Below are positions 10,701 to 18,353 of a stretch of DNA of 29,467 nt, in pieces. This stretch comes from a virus: positions 1 to 29,467 of IMG/VR virus record IMGVR_UViG_3300022925_000126; one strand, 5' to 3'. How positions within the stretch are numbered: the stretch's first letter is position 1; each line of letters starts with the position of its first letter. Both the position numbers and the translations under genes were made by a program. The notes below the pieces were generated by a model. It was given only the letters and a program-made list of their open reading frames with translations, was not told the origin of the DNA and did not search any database.

Positions 10701-11382
10701 TTCAAGTGGATATGATGGCGGAATTTATCTGCATAAAAACCACCCAGATCTAGAAAATATTTATGCTTCATATCAAGCAAGCGCTGCGGTAAATACTGCA
10801 ATGGCTGCTGGAGAGGTTGAATTAATACTTGAAAATCAAATTAAATCTGGAGTAATTGGTACAATGGCAGTACCTGCAACTTTCCAAGCTGAAGATACTA
10901 ACGGTAAAAAGCAACTTGGATATAAGCATACTCATGGTCTAATCGGTTTAATTAATGGAACATCGTATGATCGTACTCTTAAAATGTCGTTTGATGCAAA
11001 TGACCAATATCTATTAGGCGGTAAATCATGTGGTTCTTACCTATTTGTTTCACCAATTAATTCTGAGTCATTACTTGTTGATGGTGATAATAAATTTGGT
11101 CGCAAATATGTTACAACCGGGGAAAGTAATGCTGTTTCAATCGATGTTGTATACCAATATAGAATGACTGATTATGCAGGTAACGATCCAGCTACTGATC
11201 TTGGTAGAATTGGTGGTATTATGAGTACTAATCTTTCAAACTTAACTTACGCTAAGAGAATCGGTATTGACGTATTCGACGCTGATGGAGAACAATTCTC
11301 ATTCGATATTGAAGTATTTGCGAAGTATAAGCCAAGTGGTACTAATAAGAACTCGATCAAAGCAGCTCAGCTATCGATTTAA
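7744..11382 (+). CDS. Very large virion protein with coiled coil and fibronectin-III-like segment
   Basis: The 1212-residue product starts one base after the previous stop. Its N-terminal 30 residues form a helix with L-L-E-I-N-V-N-S-L-K-T-F. Residues 425-500 are charged and heptad-like (K-I-K-K-L-T-S-D-K-I-N-T-E-E-K-L-K-Q-L), a likely coiled coil. Residues 515-655 look like a fibronectin type III or related beta-sandwich (F-I-V-Q-Y-R-Y-V-S-T-S-G, later V-E-V-R-I-K-S-I-S-E-A-G-Y-P, ending S-D-W-S-E-T-V-R-I-E-F-P). A second short heptad stretch follows near 720-745. The last 450 residues are beta-rich and end in a domain with DVVYQYRMTDY and FDIEVFAKYKP. It is probably a tail-fibre or peripheral baseplate protein. 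It is followed by the largest gap in the structural block (58 bp). Confidence 0.65.
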   Translation: MNTNNSISSVIKQLLEINVNSLKTFERINEAVTTDKQTVPLELLTEDGTTKTVYVPAFGYMRRELERLDANIRSLTDLTDGTSKLKLADGTYQRIYTGTLKSPANDITALNRPTKFETKQNYFFEDFLTPLLTVNFDVTNQIQSDTERVLVKRLIIDTSFDFAAEYFNTELRGKDGLAYDTVIADLAANNIPFYDDEEVRDLPYKSTQYYGTFDVTSIDNVQREVLVNGTSTTQNIKLYTLDQLNYTDSEKGFSNTETLRAGDELMVNSGKRSTKYRVKNIDTSTRQVELELVQGYESIKIGADQLRIYKASEIGTSVEINVGFDESTVVFVKAIDPDSNILAENWSPGAAIYSNDLTITLESGTVQSLGDYYKEEVADFGQFIKALKEDAIPPATLGKTPDSPNLEPGNFTVIQINKHLTDNDAANKIKKLTSDKINTEEKLKQLDDTIAKKTASISTNKYPSAIAKDRDINELSSLINERDSTTKLYSSLVNEINAISSGTGVAKVEPKFRVRGFWTIPDAKIVAETIPQQVVQFIVQYRYVSTSGKTSEIAQIPVNENGTQKTGVFSNWNEVKTGVRQRLKDETTGKFYWADTAIEDGQEVNFNQLDIPIQKGEVVEVRIKSISEAGYPANPVMSDWSETVRIEFPEGQLDTVNVSTLVDKNQTESAIVRINDQLTSKGVYRHIDDAFTANEKYFAHNSTTIASGFLSPEQTPISLFDKLTELENEITALQETISGIKGELTVKLVTEEGTVININKNTNNKVFAGYYTDEVADLNVKKGHIVTKTFKLLLENTNATQLELIARIMGDRSLPTFRSSAATSNAVTYEFGIDPDSGSGIPEKVINDTFYTTEGKYDVVPVQYQNVSGDDLLETFGTNPVEYNQLAPYQSAQRRGQFIYSRFMDISAENGLYFDTPVVSPATSTLADYEYLMSYDPTTLPAISTSGSDFIWNGTFGTYDQANDEYDVSGAFGTSTPNVTNLNTITSSGYDGGIYLHKNHPDLENIYASYQASAAVNTAMAAGEVELILENQIKSGVIGTMAVPATFQAEDTNGKKQLGYKHTHGLIGLINGTSYDRTLKMSFDANDQYLLGGKSCGSYLFVSPINSESLLVDGDNKFGRKYVTTGESNAVSIDVVYQYRMTDYAGNDPATDLGRIGGIMSTNLSNLTYAKRIGIDVFDADGEQFSFDIEVFAKYKPSGTNKNSIKAAQLSI

Positions 11383-11396
11383 TGCCAGCTAAAGTT

Positions 11397-11406
11397 GATA
11401 TATAGA
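11397..11406 (+). promoter_or_regulatory. Candidate promoter-like element GATATATAGA
   Basis: The sequence GATATATAGA lies 44 nt before the ATG of the 2303-residue gene. The same G-R-TATATA core occurs 40-51 nt upstream of the gp32-like gene (24961) and of the last ORF (29146), and again at 24811. It resembles the TATAAATA -10 element of T4 late promoters but has no confirmed start site. It is an inferred element, supported only by its recurrence at gene boundaries. Confidence 0.3.
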
Positions 11407-11425
11407 GTATAAGATTATCTCTATA
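11401..11425 (+). other. Inverted repeat (7-bp stem, 11-nt loop) before the 2303-residue gene
   Basis: TATAGAG (11401-11407) and CTCTATA (11419-11425) are perfect inverted repeats around an 11-nt loop. The stem has only two G:C pairs and no U-run follows, so it is not a convincing terminator. It overlaps the candidate promoter element. It could be an RNA processing or leader hairpin, or chance in AT-rich DNA. Confidence 0.3.
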
Positions 11426-11440
11426 AAAAGACTAGATTGA

Positions 11441-14400
11441 ATGGCATTCAGTACAAGAATATATTTTAAAGATATATTGAGTGATCCGAGCCTATTATGC
11501 TCAAGCACTCATGACACCCCGGTTAACCTACAACCAGATGGTTCCGGTAAATTCATTGTGTTCTATAATGAACAGGATGCTTTACAAGCTGGACTAAATG
11601 ATGGTGCAAGTATAGTTAACCTAGCATTTAATAACCTTAATATTTATTTTGACCAGCAGTCTGCGGATCAAAATGGACAATCAGGATATGCTGAGGATGG
11701 GTATTATGCTTCTACCGAATTTGATGGAACGAATACAGTAGATACTACAGTTTATCGATGGGATTCTACCCTTGCACAGTGGACCCCTCAACCTACTATA
11801 TGTCAAGCATCTTCGGGAACTAGTGGAACTTCTGGAACTTCTGGAACTTCAGGAACTAGTGGAACATCTGGGACTAGTGGAACTTCAGGTGCTAGTTCAA
11901 ATGTAAAATCTTTTCAGATTTACTACACGACATCGACCTCATCAAACGGAGATTATTGTCAAGGTACTAGTATTGGAACTCTTTATTATGATGGTGGTTC
12001 AACTTTTAGTACAATTGAGCAAATTATATATGCTCACGCTACTGGAGCTATTACTTTAAAGATTTATACAAACCCTGGGAATCCACCAAGTGCTTCACAA
12101 ATAACTGATTTAAATGATATTAATCAGACAGGTCCACTAGGTATTATGGACCTTACACCTGGTGAATATGGAGACGTTATTGATTATTTCTATATTAATG
12201 TAGATGGAACACAAAATGGTTGGCAGCATGGTTCGAGTGCAAACACAGATTATACAAGTACTGCACTAGTTCCTACTTCAGATCCAGGTTCTACAAAACA
12301 AAGTGCAGCACTTGCAGGTTGGAATCCATTCTATTGTCCAAATTCTGGAGCCAGTTTAGTAATGCTAAATTATGGATCAGATTCAACGGCATTCTGTGGA
12401 ACTCCAACTAATTCAACTTATTACTACTACACAGGTCCAGGAGGCCCAACATATAACTCAATCGATGATTTAGTATCGAATGGTATTAGAATATGGAATA
12501 ATGCAAATTCAGCAGTAAGTGGATTCTACAATCCTAACTATACGACTGATTTAGCAGCTACTGGTGTATATTCACACTTAAGTAGTTATGGATATGGGTT
12601 TGATAATAATACTGGAACTTGGTTCCAATCGAAGATAACATGTGCTCTAGTCGGTACACCAGAACCAAGACCAATTGAAATCACAGTAGCACAATGTACT
12701 GAATATGGAGAATTTGTAGGATTCTGTCATTATCCAAAGTCTACAGTTCAAGTCTTTTATATGTCAACAGTTGACTTAACGCTTCTTGAAATCGTTCAGT
12801 CAAACATTTACCTATATACTTCAGCGGATGCTGCTGAAAATACAGATTATAATGAGTTAATAAGCTACCAAGTATTTGGAGATGCACATAACAGTATTTC
12901 ATCTACACAATACTTTATTTGGACAGGTGCTTATTATTTAGGCAAGAATCCAACTAATGGTACTGAGAGAAGTGACGATCCAACTGCTAATATTACTCAA
13001 GGACATCAATGTCAAACAGTTTCAAGAACTACACCATTTAGTACAGAAGTTCTAAACACTGGTGGATATAAAAAGTTCTATGCATTCTATCAATGTGGAA
13101 GCGCAACAATTGGACAAAGTGTAAATTCTTTCCCAGTTTATGTTATTGACGCAGATGTAACTTTAAATGAAGAGAATTACATTACTGATTTTGTTGGTTT
13201 CTTAAATCAAAATAATAAAAAGACTTTTGCAGTTAATAGTTGTAAATGTGTTGAGTATATTCATACAATTTACGCTAATACTGAAAATGAGGCAAAAGTA
13301 CTTCTAGAAAATTATTATGACAGAGTAGTTTCTGAGGATCCTACAAATCTTGGTATATTTAGTGAAAGTGAAGTGCTAACATATGATGATTGTACTGACT
13401 GTTCATTAAATACTGACCCTTTAACTTATAAATTTCCTTTTGTTGAATCTGCAGTTCCACCAACACCTGGACCGAACTTAGATACTGAGAAAAACTATCA
13501 ACTAGATAATGTTTCAAAACCATTGCTCAGAACTAATCCAAAACTTAGCACAAATGTTAAGATGGTGGTTGATTCAGAGGGTAGAATATACTTAGATTCG
13601 ATTAATGCAAATCAAGGCTTATCGAATACTAGTTACAAAAAGTACGAGTTAAGTTCTGATTCTAGATATGCATATGACCTATCAAGATATTACAACGAAA
13701 ATAATACACCTCTAGATTCTGCGTTTGATACGAAAAGAGATTACTCTGATTTTTCAGTACTTGATGACTATTCAAAACAGTTCGAGGAAGATTATCAATA
13801 CGGAACTAAGCTGAACGCTTCTAAGTTATACTCAGAAGACTTTAGGATGATGGCGCCAATTTGGTTGGATGTTAATATGCCTAAAAAGTTCGTGATCTAC
13901 AGGGTTGAGGATCCAACACCAGAATTTGACTATACTGAAGGTGCTACTGATAAGCTAACTAGAGTTACTAGAATGATTAGAAATTCTAGAATAGTTAAAG
14001 TGTTTGATTTAAGTAGTAGCTCTTCGATTGGTAAATACTTAAGAAATCATGTTCAAGATGAATTCTTCCCAGACTCTCCACTTACAATTACAATGGAGAA
14101 AAATCAAAAATCAAATTTCAATGGAATTGATTTGGTTAAGGGTGGATTCGTTGAGAAAGGCGAATATATTTATGATGATTTTGTTAAGCAAGACACTACC
14201 TTAATAGATGCAAATAATTTTATAACTGATGGTTTCAGAAGAAATAAAGTTGCGTGTGCTAATCTAATTAATTTAGAGTTCATGTTTAATGACCCAACCG
14301 CGACTGACTATTCAGTTAACAGATATTTTGGTTTATATGTCGATGACTTAGATTCAGGTGTTGGTGAAATATCAAACATTAAAAATGGTCTAGTTAGATT

Positions 14401-17400
14401 TAAGAATATTGAATCATATTTACAAGGTAACGATCCAACATATGCTATTCCAGAATACAGTCTATTACAAAACACAGGAGTACTTGCATATGCTAGAATT
14501 AAAGAGAACTTCTATAATTTAGATAGTTCAAATGCATATAATGCTAATCGTTATAATGTTGCCATTAAAGCAACTGACGAGGAAATTAATTCTAAACTTG
14601 GTATTAATAGTAAGGGCGTTTCAGTTCAAATTAAACCTAACGAAACTGCAGGTGGAGACTATTTAAAAGCAACTGTAATTGATATTCCAGGAAACAATGA
14701 TTTATTTAGAGTAACTGCAGTTAAGAGAGAAGCAGTACGTTTAAAAATCGTTGCAAATGTTAGTGGAGAAACTGTTAGAATTGAAGACGCTCTAGGCAAT
14801 TACATTGATTTTACAATGGGTGCGACTGGAAGTATTTCTTGGGCAAACTTTGAAGCAGCATGGAATTCAGTTAATCAAACATCTCCACAACAAACAATTG
14901 ACTTCTACAACAGATATGAGTTAAGCGTAGAGGCAGATAATACACAAATTAACAGTATTGTTCTTAGAGAAAGGTCGGCTAATCTAGTCGACAATGGTAT
15001 TTTTGTAACCACTGTAACTTCAATTATTGGAGTTAAAGAAATCTACACAAATGTTAACCAAACAATTGGTACATTTAGAGCAGATAATACTGGAAGTTTA
15101 GGAAAAAGAAAGTTTAACAAAGACTTTTTCTCAGCAATTGGTGAAAAGAGTGATGTAGCGTTCGCAATCGCAGGTGCAATCAGAAACTATACGGACTTTG
15201 ATGCGTATAGTGTGAATGAACATGTGTATATTATTAGCGAAGTGAACGGCTATCAACTGATGAACTGTACGTTGCTTGTAGCAGATAGTAATCAAATAGA
15301 TTTTATTACTGCCGAAAACAGTGACACTAATAATGAATTAAACTTAAGTTCTGATCTAACTTTAAATTACTCAAGTTATTTCTTTAATGGTGGACACTCT
15401 GCTGGAAAGTCAGTATATGTTGATTCAAATGTAGTTTCTCAAATTCAAGCTGGAGATTACCTACCTACTAAATATAGTGGTAAATACAATTTAGTATTGG
15501 ATGTTGTTGAAGATACAACTGAAAGGTCTGGTAATTTTAATAAGATAATTTTACAAGACAAATCATCGCTAACTGCTGGTAATTACAATGTGTTCTCTAA
15601 GAATTTAATGGCTCTTGGATTATTCTCAGCGTATGATATCCACGACATGAATTTTGATTTCTACGATACTTCAAATTCTGAACTAAAAGAATTAAAGTAC
15701 GAGACTAGAGAAAATATGGACTACGAGCCATATGTGCAAGCAGAACTGGGAGTTGGTAATATTTTACCAGACAATGTGATTTCTGAAGATTTCTTACTGA
15801 ACCCAATTGAATATTTTGCTAATCTTTTACCTGTTTTAAGTGGAGAGGACTCAAAAACTCTTAAAGTTGATAGAATCTCTTCAGAATACGATAGATTAAA
15901 AGAAAACTACCTCAAAGAATACTCAACTGATTCAAGAGTTGTGCCTAACATTAATAAGTGGGTCCTAAAGGACATGTTAAATGTTAGAGAGCAGCCATAT
16001 TACTTAAATACTAATGAGGCATTTGGTAAAACGAACTTCTCACCAGATGTTACAGTTGAGGGTAGAAATAGAGATGCATTCTCACATGAATGGTTCTATT
16101 TAGATAAATGGCCAGAATACTTAACGTATAACCAATACAATGACGGTTTTAGTTATATTGATTTTGTAGAAGGATTTGATGTTACGAAAGATATTTTCAA
16201 GAATGTCGACCACGATTATTTTGATCGATTCATGGTTTCAGAAGGACATGAACTTGTAGTACCGTTTATTGACCCATTAGATCCAACTCAGAATAAAGAG
16301 ACTATATTCTACACTAAAACTGAATTGACTAAAAAGTACACTCCAATTAAAGGTGGTAGCGATATTGATTTTGCAAGTACAATCTTTAAAGGTCTTAGAT
16401 TTGAATTTAAGAAAAGAAAGGATGGTTCTAGTCAAAATACTGCAGAGTTTGTTAAGAATTCTGAATTTAATAACTACAGATTCTCGACACTTGTTAAGGT
16501 AAATACAAATGCCGATACTAATAACATTGAATATGAGTTTATCAAGAACGATAAGTTCGAATACGTTATATTCTTTATTCAGTTAAATATCGAGGACTCG
16601 TTTATTGGTGATTATATTAATAGAAAGTACCTATATGAATTAGAGCATAAGATTGTCGTTGATACTGATCAAAATGGTCAAAACTTCTACAAATATGCTG
16701 ATGTTAATATCGATGGCGCAATTGAACTTTCTTCAGTTAACTGGGCAGCACAGGGTCCATATACGTTGAATGGTGTTATTCATAATGATGGTTCTTCTCC
16801 TGCATTCTCTAATCAAATGCCAGCACAGGCTGATGGTACATATGGAAGGTTAAAAATTAACTATGGATTAGGCGGAGATTTCTATATGGATGTTGTTAAG
16901 GTTATTAGTATTGACCAACTTCAAGTCTTAGGGGTTCCTTATACGATTGATAGTTTAGGCGTTAAGCAACCAGTAAATCCATACACTATTCCATATCAAG
17001 CACAACTAAATGCTAGATATGTTTACGAAGGTGGTGGTGTTAATGCACATGAATTATTATTATCACAACTTTCAGCAAATAAAGTTTTTGATAAGGTAAA
17101 TAATAATTCAACTGAAATTAAGTACACTACAGTTTTAGAAGATGGTACTGAACTTACTAATCAGTTCTCAGTTAGAATGGACGATGGTAATGAAATTATT
17201 AAGCATTCTAAACTGGTTACCTCGATTGACGGAGACACTCCAAAAAGTTACAAACTTAAAAAGGAAACTATTGGATATGTTATCGAAGAGGGAACTGAAT
17301 ACTATCCGTTCTTAGTTAGACACAATGGAAGGTATACTGTTGATTTAAATCCGGTAGTTACATTTACTGATATTTATGGGTTCAACAAGGTAATTAGAGA

Positions 17401-18352
17401 CCAGCTAACCTATGATACTGAGTTTAAAATGTTCAAAGAACCAGTTTATAAACTAAATCTATCAACCAACTATGATGTAAATAAATCACTAGCATTCTAT
17501 AATAGGTACAATAGAATGGGTACTGCATTTAACGTTGGATTTATTAGTGACGAAGGTACTCATGATGCTAAATGGGGAAAGATTAAAAACCATTTCTACC
17601 ATAAGGTAAATGAAATCAATACGCTTGGTGTAACTAAACTTTCAGAAAGTAGTGAATACTTACCGCAATACCCATTAATTAATGAGGTTGCAATTGATAA
17701 AAGAGATATTAATGTCTTTAAGTCTTCATGGGAAAATAACTATTATGTTAGGTCTCTGAGTGGAGGAGGTACAGAACTTATTCCAGGTACTATTTCAACT
17801 CTTGAAGAAAAATCATACCTTGGTTCGACGGTAATAAAATACAAACCATCGTATTCGATTTATGAGTTTACCTCTTCTTCTGTGAATTCTGCATCTGATT
17901 TGGATGTTATATTGAAAAATGGTTCAAATAAAACAGACGTTGTCTATTTTGAAGATGCTAATAATTTGATTGTTGACTTCTATTTAGGAGGAATCGCCGC
18001 AAAAACAATTGGTGAAGATGGATTATTTGAAACTATTCAAAAGTTTGTCGATCCAGCAAATAGTGCAGGAGATAAAACGACAATTGATGACGATGTAACA
18101 TTGTATGCTGCTAACAATATGGTTGGACTATATAGACTTGATGATATTCAAATCTATGTTAAAGAGTACAAAGGCTCTCCATCAGAAGTAGTTTCAGCAG
18201 ATAGTATTGATACAATCGACAATGGATATACTAAAGCAAGCGATTTTACATATCAATTACATGGTAAAAAGCCACTGAATTTTAGACTAATATATAATAA
18301 AAAGTTAGGCTATTCATATAGCATGAAGGCGCTGATAAAAATACAAGCATAA
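11441..18352 (+). CDS. Giant composite virion protein: Cys-containing GTS-repeat N-part fused to long structural part
   Basis: The 2303-residue product is the largest in the window. Residues 1-121 form a beta domain ending in W-x-P-Q-P-T-I-C. A run of eight Gly-Thr-Ser units plus one Gly-Ala-Ser (from residue 126) acts as a linker. Residues 155-660 hold degenerate copies of a similar domain (segments with YYYTG / IWNN / FYN and closing W-F-Q-S-K-I-T-C near 401 and G-H-Q-C near 524), plus CKC and DCTDC pairs. About 14 Cys lie before residue 665 and about two in the remaining 1640. From about 680 a different, Asp/Asn/Tyr-rich part begins (L-L-R-T-N-P-K-L-S-T-N-V-K), with no domain I can name. 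This suggests an adhesin-like head joined to a large baseplate or tail-fibre body. A tail-associated structural role is inferred from size and context; the exact function is unknown. Confidence 0.65.
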   Translation: MAFSTRIYFKDILSDPSLLCSSTHDTPVNLQPDGSGKFIVFYNEQDALQAGLNDGASIVNLAFNNLNIYFDQQSADQNGQSGYAEDGYYASTEFDGTNTVDTTVYRWDSTLAQWTPQPTICQASSGTSGTSGTSGTSGTSGTSGTSGTSGASSNVKSFQIYYTTSTSSNGDYCQGTSIGTLYYDGGSTFSTIEQIIYAHATGAITLKIYTNPGNPPSASQITDLNDINQTGPLGIMDLTPGEYGDVIDYFYINVDGTQNGWQHGSSANTDYTSTALVPTSDPGSTKQSAALAGWNPFYCPNSGASLVMLNYGSDSTAFCGTPTNSTYYYYTGPGGPTYNSIDDLVSNGIRIWNNANSAVSGFYNPNYTTDLAATGVYSHLSSYGYGFDNNTGTWFQSKITCALVGTPEPRPIEITVAQCTEYGEFVGFCHYPKSTVQVFYMSTVDLTLLEIVQSNIYLYTSADAAENTDYNELISYQVFGDAHNSISSTQYFIWTGAYYLGKNPTNGTERSDDPTANITQGHQCQTVSRTTPFSTEVLNTGGYKKFYAFYQCGSATIGQSVNSFPVYVIDADVTLNEENYITDFVGFLNQNNKKTFAVNSCKCVEYIHTIYANTENEAKVLLENYYDRVVSEDPTNLGIFSESEVLTYDDCTDCSLNTDPLTYKFPFVESAVPPTPGPNLDTEKNYQLDNVSKPLLRTNPKLSTNVKMVVDSEGRIYLDSINANQGLSNTSYKKYELSSDSRYAYDLSRYYNENNTPLDSAFDTKRDYSDFSVLDDYSKQFEEDYQYGTKLNASKLYSEDFRMMAPIWLDVNMPKKFVIYRVEDPTPEFDYTEGATDKLTRVTRMIRNSRIVKVFDLSSSSSIGKYLRNHVQDEFFPDSPLTITMEKNQKSNFNGIDLVKGGFVEKGEYIYDDFVKQDTTLIDANNFITDGFRRNKVACANLINLEFMFNDPTATDYSVNRYFGLYVDDLDSGVGEISNIKNGLVRFKNIESYLQGNDPTYAIPEYSLLQNTGVLAYARIKENFYNLDSSNAYNANRYNVAIKATDEEINSKLGINSKGVSVQIKPNETAGGDYLKATVIDIPGNNDLFRVTAVKREAVRLKIVANVSGETVRIEDALGNYIDFTMGATGSISWANFEAAWNSVNQTSPQQTIDFYNRYELSVEADNTQINSIVLRERSANLVDNGIFVTTVTSIIGVKEIYTNVNQTIGTFRADNTGSLGKRKFNKDFFSAIGEKSDVAFAIAGAIRNYTDFDAYSVNEHVYIISEVNGYQLMNCTLLVADSNQIDFITAENSDTNNELNLSSDLTLNYSSYFFNGGHSAGKSVYVDSNVVSQIQAGDYLPTKYSGKYNLVLDVVEDTTERSGNFNKIILQDKSSLTAGNYNVFSKNLMALGLFSAYDIHDMNFDFYDTSNSELKELKYETRENMDYEPYVQAELGVGNILPDNVISEDFLLNPIEYFANLLPVLSGEDSKTLKVDRISSEYDRLKENYLKEYSTDSRVVPNINKWVLKDMLNVREQPYYLNTNEAFGKTNFSPDVTVEGRNRDAFSHEWFYLDKWPEYLTYNQYNDGFSYIDFVEGFDVTKDIFKNVDHDYFDRFMVSEGHELVVPFIDPLDPTQNKETIFYTKTELTKKYTPIKGGSDIDFASTIFKGLRFEFKKRKDGSSQNTAEFVKNSEFNNYRFSTLVKVNTNADTNNIEYEFIKNDKFEYVIFFIQLNIEDSFIGDYINRKYLYELEHKIVVDTDQNGQNFYKYADVNIDGAIELSSVNWAAQGPYTLNGVIHNDGSSPAFSNQMPAQADGTYGRLKINYGLGGDFYMDVVKVISIDQLQVLGVPYTIDSLGVKQPVNPYTIPYQAQLNARYVYEGGGVNAHELLLSQLSANKVFDKVNNNSTEIKYTTVLEDGTELTNQFSVRMDDGNEIIKHSKLVTSIDGDTPKSYKLKKETIGYVIEEGTEYYPFLVRHNGRYTVDLNPVVTFTDIYGFNKVIRDQLTYDTEFKMFKEPVYKLNLSTNYDVNKSLAFYNRYNRMGTAFNVGFISDEGTHDAKWGKIKNHFYHKVNEINTLGVTKLSESSEYLPQYPLINEVAIDKRDINVFKSSWENNYYVRSLSGGGTELIPGTISTLEEKSYLGSTVIKYKPSYSIYEFTSSSVNSASDLDVILKNGSNKTDVVYFEDANNLIVDFYLGGIAAKTIGEDGLFETIQKFVDPANSAGDKTTIDDDVTLYAANNMVGLYRLDDIQIYVKEYKGSPSEVVSADSIDTIDNGYTKASDFTYQLHGKKPLNFRLIYNKKLGYSYSMKALIKIQA
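11816..11896 (+). repeat. Tandem 9-bp repeat encoding Gly-Thr-Ser units
   Basis: Nine in-frame 9-bp units of the type GGAACTAGT / GGAACTTCT run without interruption, eight encoding GTS and the last GAS. Codons for the Ser and Thr positions vary (AGT, TCT, TCA; ACT, ACA), so the peptide rather than the DNA appears conserved, although slippage could still change copy number. The repeat separates two Cys-containing domains of the 2303-residue protein and is best read as a flexible stalk. Confidence 0.9.
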
Positions 18353-18353
18353 A

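Noticed and set aside
11816-11896. Tandem 9-bp repeat as a CRISPR or iteron array
   Set aside because: Units are adjacent without spacers, in frame, and encode a Gly-Thr-Ser stalk with synonymous variation.
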